Below, one piece after another: positions 1 through 5,258 of a DNA stretch of 5,637 nt. Every line of letters starts with the position of its first letter. Position 1 is the first letter of the stretch. The notes beneath the pieces are model-generated. The model saw only the letters and a program-made list of their open reading frames with translations. It was not told the DNA's origin and did no database searches. This DNA is from Chromatiaceae bacterium (GTDB lineage Bacteria; Pseudomonadota; Gammaproteobacteria; Chromatiales; Chromatiaceae): assembly GCA_016880695.1 (NCBI GenBank), contig JAEHCY010000499.1, positions 1 to 5,637 on the forward strand, given 5' to 3'. Position numbers and translations under genes: made by a program.

Positions 1-79
1 CGTCAGGGGCTGCTGCTCGCAGCGTGTTGAAGCGAGCCCCGCGCGGCCTAAGCTGAAAAGATTTATGGAGGATGCCGCC
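1..79. other. Upstream edge region before the nitroreductase gene
   Basis: No gene can be supported here. Short open stretches reach the left edge in several frames, one ending at a TGA at 28-30 and another at a TGA at 54-56, so this may hold the last codons of an upstream gene, but nothing is recognisable. GGGGCT (6-11) can pair with AGCCCC (35-40) around a smaller GCTGC/GCAGC stem. No T-run follows, so I do not call it a terminator. GGAGG at 67-71 is the ribosome binding site of the next gene. Confidence 0.3.
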
Positions 80-664
80 ATGCCGACCCTGCTCGACGCA
101 ATACAACACCGTTATTCCTGCCGCCAGTTTGTCGCGGGACACGCCGTTTCCACCAGCGAGATGGATCTGTTGCGCGAAGCCGGCCGGCTTGCGCCTTCCG
201 CCTTCGGTCTGGAGCCCTGGCGCTTCATTACGGTGACGGGCGATGCGGAGCGTGCAGCTATCGCGCACGCCTGTTACGACCAACCCGCCGCCGCAACCGC
301 CGCCGCCTTGATCGTCATCGTCGCGCGGGTCGACGCGCTCGACCCCGACTCGGACTATGTGCGTGCGCAGTTCGAGGCCGAAGCGCGCGGCGAGGACACG
401 GCATCGATTTATGAAGCGTATCGGGCGTTCTATCGCAAGGACGGCGTGGCGGCCTGGGCGCGCGGTCAGTGCCATTTCGCCGCCGCGCACATGCTGTTGC
501 AGGCGGCGCACATGGGCCTCGGCAGTTGCCCGATCGGTGGTTTCGACGAAGCCGCCCTCACGGCCGTGCTGAATATTCCACCGGGCGAATTTACCGCGCT
601 GGTGATTGCGTTGGGGCACTGTGCGTACACAGCACCTCAGCGGATGCGCAAGGATTTTGATTGA
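80..664 (+). CDS. Nitroreductase-family NAD(P)H-dependent FMN oxidoreductase
   Basis: This 194-residue protein belongs to the NfsB/nitroreductase fold, whose members are usually homodimers that reduce nitroaromatics, quinones or related compounds with NAD(P)H through bound FMN. Visible family marks are RYSCRQF (residues 11-17, the N-terminal FMN-phosphate-contact motif), APSAFGLEPWRF (38-49), GLGSCPIGGFD (146-156) and IALGH (176-180), with a basic C-terminal segment around QRMRKDF. It is slightly shorter than E. coli NfsB (217 residues) but all core motifs are present, so it looks intact. An in-frame ATG lies at 65, but GGAGG at 67-71 sits 8 bases before the ATG at 80, so I choose 80. The protein is probably cytosolic, as no signal peptide is seen. 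It is transcribed alone, convergent with the next gene, and a terminator follows 12 bases after the stop. The natural substrate cannot be read from the sequence. Confidence 0.92.
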   Translation: MPTLLDAIQHRYSCRQFVAGHAVSTSEMDLLREAGRLAPSAFGLEPWRFITVTGDAERAAIAHACYDQPAAATAAALIVIVARVDALDPDSDYVRAQFEAEARGEDTASIYEAYRAFYRKDGVAAWARGQCHFAAAHMLLQAAHMGLGSCPIGGFDEAALTAVLNIPPGEFTALVIALGHCAYTAPQRMRKDFD

Positions 665-676
665 GATGGGTGGTCA

Positions 677-699
677 GGCCGCACTAGTGCGGCCCTTTT
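677..699 (+). terminator. Rho-independent terminator of the nitroreductase gene
   Basis: A perfect 18-base palindrome, GGCCGCACT (677-685) plus AGTGCGGCC (686-694), is followed directly by CTTTT. It can fold as a GC-rich stem of about 7 bp with a 4-base loop. The U-tract is on the + strand, and the hairpin starts 12 bases after the nitroreductase stop codon. Confidence 0.8.
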
Positions 700-707
700 G
701 CATTGAT

Positions 708-729
708 CCTGCGGGAATCCTTCCGCAGG
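708..729 (-). terminator. Hairpin after the small secreted-protein gene, possible weak terminator
   Basis: CCTGCGG (708-714) and CCGCAGG (723-729) form a 7-bp stem with an 8-base loop. It lies 15 bases beyond the stop of the minus-strand gene at 745-1182, in the convergent gap. No T-run follows on the minus strand, so termination activity is uncertain. The palindrome at 677-694 could act as a back-up. Confidence 0.35.
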
Positions 730-744
730 TCGATAAGGGAATGA

Positions 745-1182
745 TCACCAGAAGTCGATCATGGTGGCGTTCGGGCACAACGTGGTGGGCGTGGTGTCGA
801 AGGCGGGACTGCCCATGTCGTAGCCCACGACCTCCGACAGTTGCCAACGCGCGCGTCCGCTGCCGCCACTGAAGGTGCACACGCCGTCCCTGTCCGTGGT
901 GCAGGAAGTGAGCTTGTACCGGAATACGGCATGATTCTGACGGTAATCCACGAATGTCCAGAGCGCATTGATGGTCACATCGGCGAGGGGTAGGTGCAGG
1001 TCATCATGCAGGGTGAGGGTGACCAAGTTCTTGTTCACCGCCGGGTCAGTGCGGCAGATGCTTTCGAAGTGAAAAGTGGTGGCCTGGGCCGTTGCGATGC
1101 CTGACGCAGCCAAACAGATTCCGAGCAGTGTGCCAAGCGCCTTGGAAACGTGGGTGCGGGGAGTGGTTCTGGTATGTCGCAT
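745..1182 (-). CDS. Small secreted Ig-like protein with four cysteines, function unknown
   Basis: A 145-residue protein with a Sec signal peptide: a basic n-region (residues 1-15), a hydrophobic core at LGTLLGICLAASGIA, and likely cleavage after ATAQA (residue 34). The mature part of about 110 residues is beta-rich. VTLTLHDDLHLPLADVTINALW (split at residues 54-75) followed by TTDRDGVCTFSG resembles bacterial Ig-like or fibronectin-like domains, where a 'pl.dvtv' strand and a 'T-D-x-x-G-x-C-x-F' turn recur. Cysteines at 43, 94, 102 and 136 could make two disulfides in the periplasm or outside the cell; 94 and 102 flank the turn. The start ATG is preceded by AAGAGAGA at good spacing (complement of 1187-1194). 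It is the last gene of the minus-strand series, 98 bp after the HAF-type gene and separated from it by a hairpin. I do not recognise a specific family, and no enzymatic motif is seen. Confidence 0.75.
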   Translation of the reverse strand: MRHTRTTPRTHVSKALGTLLGICLAASGIATAQATTFHFESICRTDPAVNKNLVTLTLHDDLHLPLADVTINALWTFVDYRQNHAVFRYKLTSCTTDRDGVCTFSGGSGRARWQLSEVVGYDMGSPAFDTTPTTLCPNATMIDFW

Positions 1183-1217
1183 GGTTATCTCTCTTGAGTG
1201 GATTGAAGTGTTGAAGA

Positions 1218-1248
1218 CCTGGGTACCCGCCTTGGCGGGCTACCCAGG
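1218..1248. repeat. Long near-perfect inverted repeat between two minus-strand genes
   Basis: CCTGGGTACCCGCC (1218-1231) pairs with GGCGGG (1234-1239) and TACCCAGG (1241-1248), giving 14 base pairs with a TT loop and a single bulged C at 1240. It lies between the stop of the HAF-type gene and the start of the small secreted gene. No T-run follows on either strand. Likely roles are mRNA 3'-end protection, attenuation between the two genes, or a REP-like dispersed element. The sequence alone does not decide between them. Confidence 0.6.
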
Positions 1249-1280
1249 GTTAAACGGATCTTATGCCGGTGATCAGGCTT

Positions 1281-2333
1281 TCAGTTCGCTTGCACTAGGA
1301 AGGTGAAGAAGTTGCCGCTGGTGTCGTTGTAGCCGGTCAGGACCGTGCCGGCTTCGTTGATATCGGTGGCATGCACGTTCCAGGCGCTTGCCGGGGCAAA
1401 TGCCTGGCCGGCATTCAGGTCGCTGGGGGTGGTCGGGTCGGCGGCCCAAAGCAAGGCCGTGTAGCCATCTGGTGCGTAGGCCCCCGGTTTGACTGCCGTT
1501 CCGGCCGCTTCACCGCGGCTGTTGATGGAAACGATGCTCAGGTTGCTGCTTCCCGGGTAGCTCAGTTCCTGGGCGGTGGTCTCGCCAAGACGATAGCGGT
1601 AAGGCCGGTTGCCCGCGCAATTGCCTGCCACCCACATCTCACCGTTATTGAACTGGCTGATTCGTGCCGGGCGGCAGTTGATGGCGGGGTCCAGGCTGGG
1701 AATGACGGTGATCGTCCCGCCTGCATCGGCAACGAAGCCCTGCTCGAGGTTGGCGCTGTTCTTGAACCAGCCCGCGATCCATCCCGCATCGTCGATATCC
1801 ACCGAAACATTGCCGGCCGGCAGGGCCGGAACAGGCACGCCATTGAACTGGTAAGTGATCGCCCGATAAACGGAAGAGACGTTGGCCATGCCCACGGCCA
1901 CGCCATTGTTGTTAAGGGCGAACAGCCTGCTGTTGGTGATGGTGGGGTCGCCGCCGTCCGCATAATCGACCATGCCGTTGGAAAGATACCAGGCGCCCGT
2001 GAGGTCTGCGCCCACCAATTCCCCTGCATCGTTCACGGCGACTGCCTTGGCATTGGCATTGCTGGGGAACTTGCCGGCGAGCTTGCTGACACGCTGGCCG
2101 TCGAAGATCCAGGGCGCGTTATAGCAAATGGTGCGCTTGGGCTGGGAGCTGAGCGTGACGCACTTGGCGACGTAGAAACCTGTCACCAGGCCGCTGTTGC
2201 TCATGCGCATGGCTGGGCCGGGAGAATTGATCTCCTGCACGGCAGGCGCCGCGACGGCCATGGCGCCCGTGGCAATACACGCCATGAGGCCGGCCTTGAG
2301 CGGATGATGCGTGAAATTGAATGGGGCTTTCAT
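1281..2333 (-). CDS. Secreted HAF-type repeat protein, probable beta-propeller
   Basis: A 350-residue exported protein. The signal peptide has a basic n-region (MKAPFNFTHHPLKAG) and a hydrophobic stretch to about residue 31. Seven copies of a degenerate unit of the form 'x-h-N-x-x-G-x-h-x-G' are visible: RMSNSGLVTGF (43-53), AVAVNDAGELVGA (97-109), FALNNNGVAVGM (138-149), VDIDDAGWIAGW (178-189), ISQFNNGEMWVAG (225-237), VSINSRGEAAGT (268-279) and TDINEAGTVLTG (323-334). This is the pattern of HAF-type extracellular repeats ('INDAGQVVG'), and seven copies spaced 40-55 residues apart suggest a seven-bladed propeller-like fold. Cysteines 58/70 and 220/239 could form local disulfides. An upstream ATG at 2363 would add ten residues. 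I prefer 2333 because AGGGGA sits 5 bases before it and the MK-type signal peptide begins there. It lies 48 bp after the preceding gene on the same strand and is probably co-transcribed. No active site is seen; the role is unknown. Confidence 0.8.
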   Translation of the reverse strand: MKAPFNFTHHPLKAGLMACIATGAMAVAAPAVQEINSPGPAMRMSNSGLVTGFYVAKCVTLSSQPKRTICYNAPWIFDGQRVSKLAGKFPSNANAKAVAVNDAGELVGADLTGAWYLSNGMVDYADGGDPTITNSRLFALNNNGVAVGMANVSSVYRAITYQFNGVPVPALPAGNVSVDIDDAGWIAGWFKNSANLEQGFVADAGGTITVIPSLDPAINCRPARISQFNNGEMWVAGNCAGNRPYRYRLGETTAQELSYPGSSNLSIVSINSRGEAAGTAVKPGAYAPDGYTALLWAADPTTPSDLNAGQAFAPASAWNVHATDINEAGTVLTGYNDTSGNFFTFLVQAN

Positions 2334-2381
2334 CGGGATCCCCTGACTGTTCAGGTTAGTCATGGTTCATGGGCCTTTGCA

Positions 2382-3752
2382 TCAGGGTCTCCAGTCGGAA
2401 ACCAGTTGCACCATGCCGCCCTTCGTCTTCCTCATTACCCGGCCTTGGCCGTTGTTGTCCGCCGCTGCGTTGACCATTTCGGCAAAGCTCGAAACCGATG
2501 AGACCTTGCCGACGGCGTAGGGGCTGCCCCAGCCGTTTGCATCATGATGAATGGTCTTCACTATGCCGTTGTAATGGTCGATATACGCGATAAAGGCCAG
2601 CTTGCCGTCGGATGAGAGGGCTGCACTGGATGTGCCGATGTCCTCGGTCTTGCGCGGAGACAGGCCAGTCAGCTGTACCGGTGCGCTCCAGATGTCACCG
2701 GAAAGGGTCGCGGTCCAGAGTTGGGCGCGCTGGACGCCGACGGTTGCATCGAACAGCGCGGCGGACACAATGGCGCTACCTTGATCATTACAGGCCAGCG
2801 AGGGGCTGATGAATGAAGTCATGCTGCTCACTGGAGGAAGAATGGATTCGGCGCCCTTCCACACCCCGGGCGCGGTTTCCAGATTGGCCTGCATACCGGC
2901 TCCCATCCAGGTAACGGTCGCCAATCCGCTGCCATCCAGGCAGATGGAGGGCCAGGTCTGATAGCCGCTATAGGGGGAGAGTTCTGGCGCCACCCGGATC
3001 GGTGCGCCAAATGCTGCGCCGCCGGTACTTTTTACGACGGTGATGGTATTGGGCGAAGTGTTCATGGCGTAAGGCGAACCTGCCCAGGCGATGGCTACCT
3101 CGCCGATATCGTTGAGCGCAAGCGCCGGCTGCATCGCATCCTCGCCATCGATCGAGACAGGGATCGGCGAAGAGAAGACGCTGCCTGTTCCGGGATTGCG
3201 GTAAGCGGCCTCGACCACATAGTGGGCGTTATCATGGATCGACCAAACGACCCACACCTCCCCCGAGGCATTGACGGCCACCTTGACGTTGCTTGGATCG
3301 GGCGAGACGCGGGTGTAGCCGCTGCCCAACACGACGGGTGCACTCCAGCCGCTGCCGCCAGCCGGCCAGACCGACGCTTCGATGGTCCTGCCGCTGGGTG
3401 TCTCGGACGCCCATGCCACCACCATGGTGCCATCCGCGCCGACGGCAGTCTTGGCGCGATCGGAAAATTTGGCCGGGTCGGAAAGCGTGATCGGTGTGCC
3501 CCAGCGACCCCGGTCCTGTACATTCACGCCAACTGTGGATCCACCGCCATTGGTGTAGAAGTATTGATCCCAGCTTGCCAGTGCCCTGCCGCTGGAATTT
3601 ACGTCAATGGAATTGACTTGGGCCCCCCGGGTGGGGTCGGGGTTGCCGGTTGGTGACACTGCGACAGGCGAGGTCCAGCCAGCAGCATGCGCTGTCAGAA
3701 TCGGCGCGCAGATGAGTAGACAAGCAATGATGCGTTGCGGACTGAGTTTCAT
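2382..3752 (-). CDS. Secreted beta-propeller protein with repeated W-x-x-P units, function unknown
   Basis: A 456-residue exported protein with a signal peptide (MKLSPQR, then IIACLLICAPILT), probably cleaved after AHA (residue 23). The mature protein alternates two motifs. One is 'aromatic-x-x-P-h-x-h': GWTSPVAV (25), RWGTPITL (83), GWSAPVVL (135), VFSSPIPV (192), AFGAPIRV (247), a degenerate copy near VWKGAESI (297), IWSAPVQL (354) and GWGSPYAV (407). The other is 'h-x-h-x-x-x-G-x-h-h-h-x-W': SIDVNSSGRALASW (48), AVGADGTMVVAW (103), VAVNASGEVWVVW (158), ALNDIGEVAIAW (212), CLDGSGLATVTW (271), ACNDQGSAIVSA (320) and LSSDGKLAFIAY (379), with a worn copy near 430. Seven or eight such units indicate a sialidase/BNR-like or related propeller, but no canonical Asp-box or catalytic set is evident. 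The only mature cysteines, 271 and 321, fall at equivalent places in neighbouring units. The Shine-Dalgarno before the ATG is weak. It is probably co-transcribed with the HAF-type gene downstream. Confidence 0.8.
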   Translation of the reverse strand: MKLSPQRIIACLLICAPILTAHAAGWTSPVAVSPTGNPDPTRGAQVNSIDVNSSGRALASWDQYFYTNGGGSTVGVNVQDRGRWGTPITLSDPAKFSDRAKTAVGADGTMVVAWASETPSGRTIEASVWPAGGSGWSAPVVLGSGYTRVSPDPSNVKVAVNASGEVWVVWSIHDNAHYVVEAAYRNPGTGSVFSSPIPVSIDGEDAMQPALALNDIGEVAIAWAGSPYAMNTSPNTITVVKSTGGAAFGAPIRVAPELSPYSGYQTWPSICLDGSGLATVTWMGAGMQANLETAPGVWKGAESILPPVSSMTSFISPSLACNDQGSAIVSAALFDATVGVQRAQLWTATLSGDIWSAPVQLTGLSPRKTEDIGTSSAALSSDGKLAFIAYIDHYNGIVKTIHHDANGWGSPYAVGKVSSVSSFAEMVNAAADNNGQGRVMRKTKGGMVQLVSDWRP

Positions 3753-3834
3753 GAATTTTCTGGTAAGTAAAGTTGTGTGCCTGGATTGATGGAAGGCATG
3801 CTCCGGTCAACCGATCCACCGGCCTCCTGACAGA

Positions 3835-3891
3835 CTCCCCGTTGAGCTAGGCATTGCTTCAGGCTCGTGCCAAGCTTGACAGGACGGGGAG
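3835..3891. other. Large imperfect inverted repeat in the 159-bp gap between secreted-protein genes
   Basis: CTCCCCGT (3835-3842) pairs with ACGGGGAG (3884-3891). Inside it, TGAGCTAGGCA (3843-3853) pairs with TGCCAAGCTTG (3868-3878) with one A:A mismatch and two G-U pairs. A five-base bulge (3879-3883) and a 14-base loop complete the structure, about 18 pairs in all. Seen from the minus strand it follows the stop of the three-domain gene by about 20 bases and lies about 80 bases before the propeller gene. There is no U-tract on the minus strand; on the + strand GGTTTT follows. It may be a 3'-end structure, a leader element or a dispersed repeat. I match it to no known RNA family. Confidence 0.5.
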
Positions 3892-3911
3892 GTTTTCAGA
3901 AGGGCGAATGT

Positions 3912-5018
3912 TCAGTTGAACGTTAGGGTTTGGGCCATCACGTTGCCATTGGGCTCGATGAAACCTTGCCACTCCACCCTGTCACCAACCGCGGGGGCGG
4001 TAGCGTAGCCGCCATAGTTGATGGACGTGCAGCTGGCATAGTCGATGCGCCTGGTGCCCACCATGATGTAATTCACGCCCACTGCCGCCACCGTGCCCTT
4101 GCCCTTGCTGGGTTTTGCGCTCTTGGGCTTGGTGCAGGAGAGCTGGGATACCACCATGGAATACGTTGCACCCGCCGTGGCATTGCCACTGTCAGCCACG
4201 GTCACGCCCACGTTGAAGGTGCCCGCCGTCGTTGGCGTGCCCCAGATCGTGCCATCGGCGCTGAACGTCAGCCCCGCGGGCAATCCCGATACTGACCACG
4301 TGTAAGGCGATACTCCGCCGCTGGCGGTGAGGGTGGCACTGTAGGGTTGGCCGAGCTGCCCGTAAGGCAGCGTTCCCGAAATGGCCAGGGGGGAAGGCAT
4401 GCTGCCGCCGATGTCGAGCACTTCGAACGCATTGTCGCCAATGCCGGCATCGTCAGTCACCAGCGCACCCTGCAGGATCGGCAGGCCGTCCGCATAAGCC
4501 CCGGGCGGCAGTGAGGCGCCGGTGCTGTAATCGTGCACAGATGGCACGACCCACCCGGTCACTCCGTTCGGGTACGACTGACCGGAGATGTCCGTCATGA
4601 GCAGGGTGTACTTGCTGCCTGGTGTCAGGCTTACGCCGGCGGCGGCATAGTCCACCTCCACGAAGCCCATGAACGGCTTGCTCAGTGTGAGGTTGCGGCT
4701 GTCGAGCACGGCTCCGTTGAGCCCCTCGCCCTGCAACAGCTGGACCTTGATCGTCACGCTCGGCGCGACGGCGTAGGGGTACGGCAGGAGGCCGGGATAA
4801 GTCTGGGAAAGCCAGGTTGTGAACGAGTCTTCGTCTGCGATGTAGATGCCGGCCTTGACGCTTGAGGCCAGCGCCTTGAAGGACTGGCCAATCGGTGCAT
4901 GATTGAAATCGTGACCGGCCGAAGTGGTCGGGACCAATTGCAGGTCGGTGCTGCCAGCCCAGCCTGAGGCGCTGCTCAGTGCCAGCAGGATGGTGGCAAG
5001 AAATGTGCTGAATTTCAC
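3912..5018 (-). CDS. Secreted three-domain protein: beta-sandwich, putative Ig, DUF5666-like C-terminus
   Basis: A 368-residue exported protein starting with GTG; GGAG lies 8 bases upstream, which supports this start. The signal peptide MKFSTFLATILLALSSASGWA is split here as MKFST plus the hydrophobic run to residue 21. Residues about 24-203 look like a jelly-roll or beta-sandwich module: IGQSFKAL (43), TIKVQLLQGEGLNGAVL (89-105), GFVEVDY (118), SLTPGSKYTLLMTD (130-143) and a closing DNAFEVLD. Residues about 212-292 are a putative Ig domain of the He_PIG kind: LPYGQLGQPYSATL, ASGGVSPYTWSVSGLPAGL, FSADGTIWGTPTTAGTF. After a Lys/Ser linker (KPKSAKPSKGKG), residues about 307-368 resemble DUF5666 or OB-like small domains ('GTVAAVG...VGDRVEWQGF...NGNVMAQTL'). 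Cysteines 295 and 330 flank this last domain's first half. Such modules usually bind carbohydrate or protein partners; no catalytic residues are evident. It is divergent from the response regulator at the right edge. The exact function is unknown. Confidence 0.8.
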   Translation of the reverse strand: MKFSTFLATILLALSSASGWAGSTDLQLVPTTSAGHDFNHAPIGQSFKALASSVKAGIYIADEDSFTTWLSQTYPGLLPYPYAVAPSVTIKVQLLQGEGLNGAVLDSRNLTLSKPFMGFVEVDYAAAGVSLTPGSKYTLLMTDISGQSYPNGVTGWVVPSVHDYSTGASLPPGAYADGLPILQGALVTDDAGIGDNAFEVLDIGGSMPSPLAISGTLPYGQLGQPYSATLTASGGVSPYTWSVSGLPAGLTFSADGTIWGTPTTAGTFNVGVTVADSGNATAGATYSMVVSQLSCTKPKSAKPSKGKGTVAAVGVNYIMVGTRRIDYASCTSINYGGYATAPAVGDRVEWQGFIEPNGNVMAQTLTFN

Positions 5019-5101
5019 GGGGACGTCTCCATAAAGCCTTGTCAGGTTGATGAGCAGTCAACGAGAGCAGGGCAAGCGACTCATTGACGATCTTGCCGAC
5101 T

Positions 5102-5122
5102 TTTTATCACGTGAAGATAAAA
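5102..5122. promoter_or_regulatory. Perfect 7+7 inverted repeat upstream of the response regulator, possible operator
   Basis: TTTTATC (5102-5108) and GATAAAA (5116-5122) are exact inverted copies around a 7-base spacer (ACGTGAA). The site is AT-rich in an otherwise GC-rich region. It contains TAAAAT (5118-5123), which could be a -10 box, with TTGCCG (5093-5098) as a poor -35 at 19-base spacing. It lies between the divergent secreted-protein gene and the response regulator, so it could serve either. It is not the direct-repeat pattern of a classical PhoP box. It may bind a dimeric regulator or fold in the leader mRNA, where it would overlap the start of the small ORF at 5122. Confidence 0.4.
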
Positions 5123-5247
5123 TGAAGCTGAACGCGACCACGTCGAAGCCATGTCCTTGGGTAGGTGCCTTCGTGGTTTTTCCATACTGCTTGTCGCAGG
5201 CTGGACATGCGCACGAAGATCATGATCCGATTACCCTGCATTGTTGA
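5122..5247 (+). CDS. Possible 41-residue exported peptide or remnant upstream of the response regulator
   Basis: This short frame starts at ATG 5122 with a GAAG 5 bases upstream and stops at 5245-5247. The peptide looks like a signal sequence: MKLNATTSKPCP as n-region, WVGAFVVFPYCL as hydrophobic core, and SQAGHA as a possible cleavage site. It leaves a His/Asp-rich tail, HEDHDPITLHC. The TGA touches the Shine-Dalgarno of the next gene, a layout that allows translational coupling. PepSY-type periplasmic proteins often precede regulators of this class and begin with similar Asp/His-rich mature ends, so this may be a worn or frame-disrupted remnant of one. A leader peptide, or a chance frame in the 5' region, are the alternatives. 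The frame stays open upstream to TTG 5047/ATG 5050 with no clear reason to prefer those starts. Confidence 0.3.
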   Translation: MKLNATTSKPCPWVGAFVVFPYCLSQAGHAHEDHDPITLHC

Positions 5248-5252
5248 AGGAG
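5246..5252 (+). promoter_or_regulatory. Ribosome binding site pointing to an ATC start for the response regulator
   Basis: GAAGGAG is a near-consensus Shine-Dalgarno. Six bases (CTGACC) separate it from ATC at 5259, which is ideal spacing. The alternative starts in frame are TTG at 5241 and 5244 and CTG at 5253; the TTGs lie before or within this site and the CTG directly abuts it, so it could not serve them. Confidence 0.7.
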
Positions 5253-5258
5253 CTGACC

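Noticed and set aside
606..872. 88-codon + frame across the end of the nitroreductase and the convergent gap
   Set aside because: It runs through the terminator palindrome and into the antisense of the small secreted gene, with no coding character.
2276..2333. Possible lipobox (L-M-A-C at residues 16-19) in the HAF-type protein
   Set aside because: The hydrophobic core lies after the cysteine rather than before it, and a lysine sits close upstream, so lipoprotein processing is unlikely.
1371..2501. 376-codon open frame on the + strand opposite the HAF-type gene
   Set aside because: It is antisense to a protein with a signal peptide and clear repeats. The translated sequence lacks recognisable domains, and long antisense frames are common in GC-rich genes.
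3700..3752. Possible lipobox around LLIC in the propeller protein signal peptide
   Set aside because: The residue before the cysteine is Ile, not Gly/Ala/Ser, and a normal AHA signal peptidase I site follows.
3803..3822. Small CCGGT/ACCGG hairpin upstream of the propeller gene
   Set aside because: A 5-bp stem with a 10-base loop is too weak to call in GC-rich sequence.
4453..5061. 202-codon minus-strand frame overlapping the three-domain gene
   Set aside because: It is rich in Arg, His and Pro, as expected for a shifted frame of a GC-rich gene. The overlapping frame carries a signal peptide and recognisable domains.
5031..5061. TTGACT (complement of 5056-5061) with CTTTAT as a promoter for the three-domain gene
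   Set aside because: The spacing is 19 bases and the resulting transcript start would fall on the Shine-Dalgarno.
5151..5225. 24-codon + frame with a hydrophobic core (MSLGRCLRGFSILLVAGWTC...)
   Set aside because: It looks like a signal peptide but stops at 5223 with no mature part and overlaps the 5122-5247 frame. It may be the other half of a frameshifted remnant, but I cannot support it as a gene.
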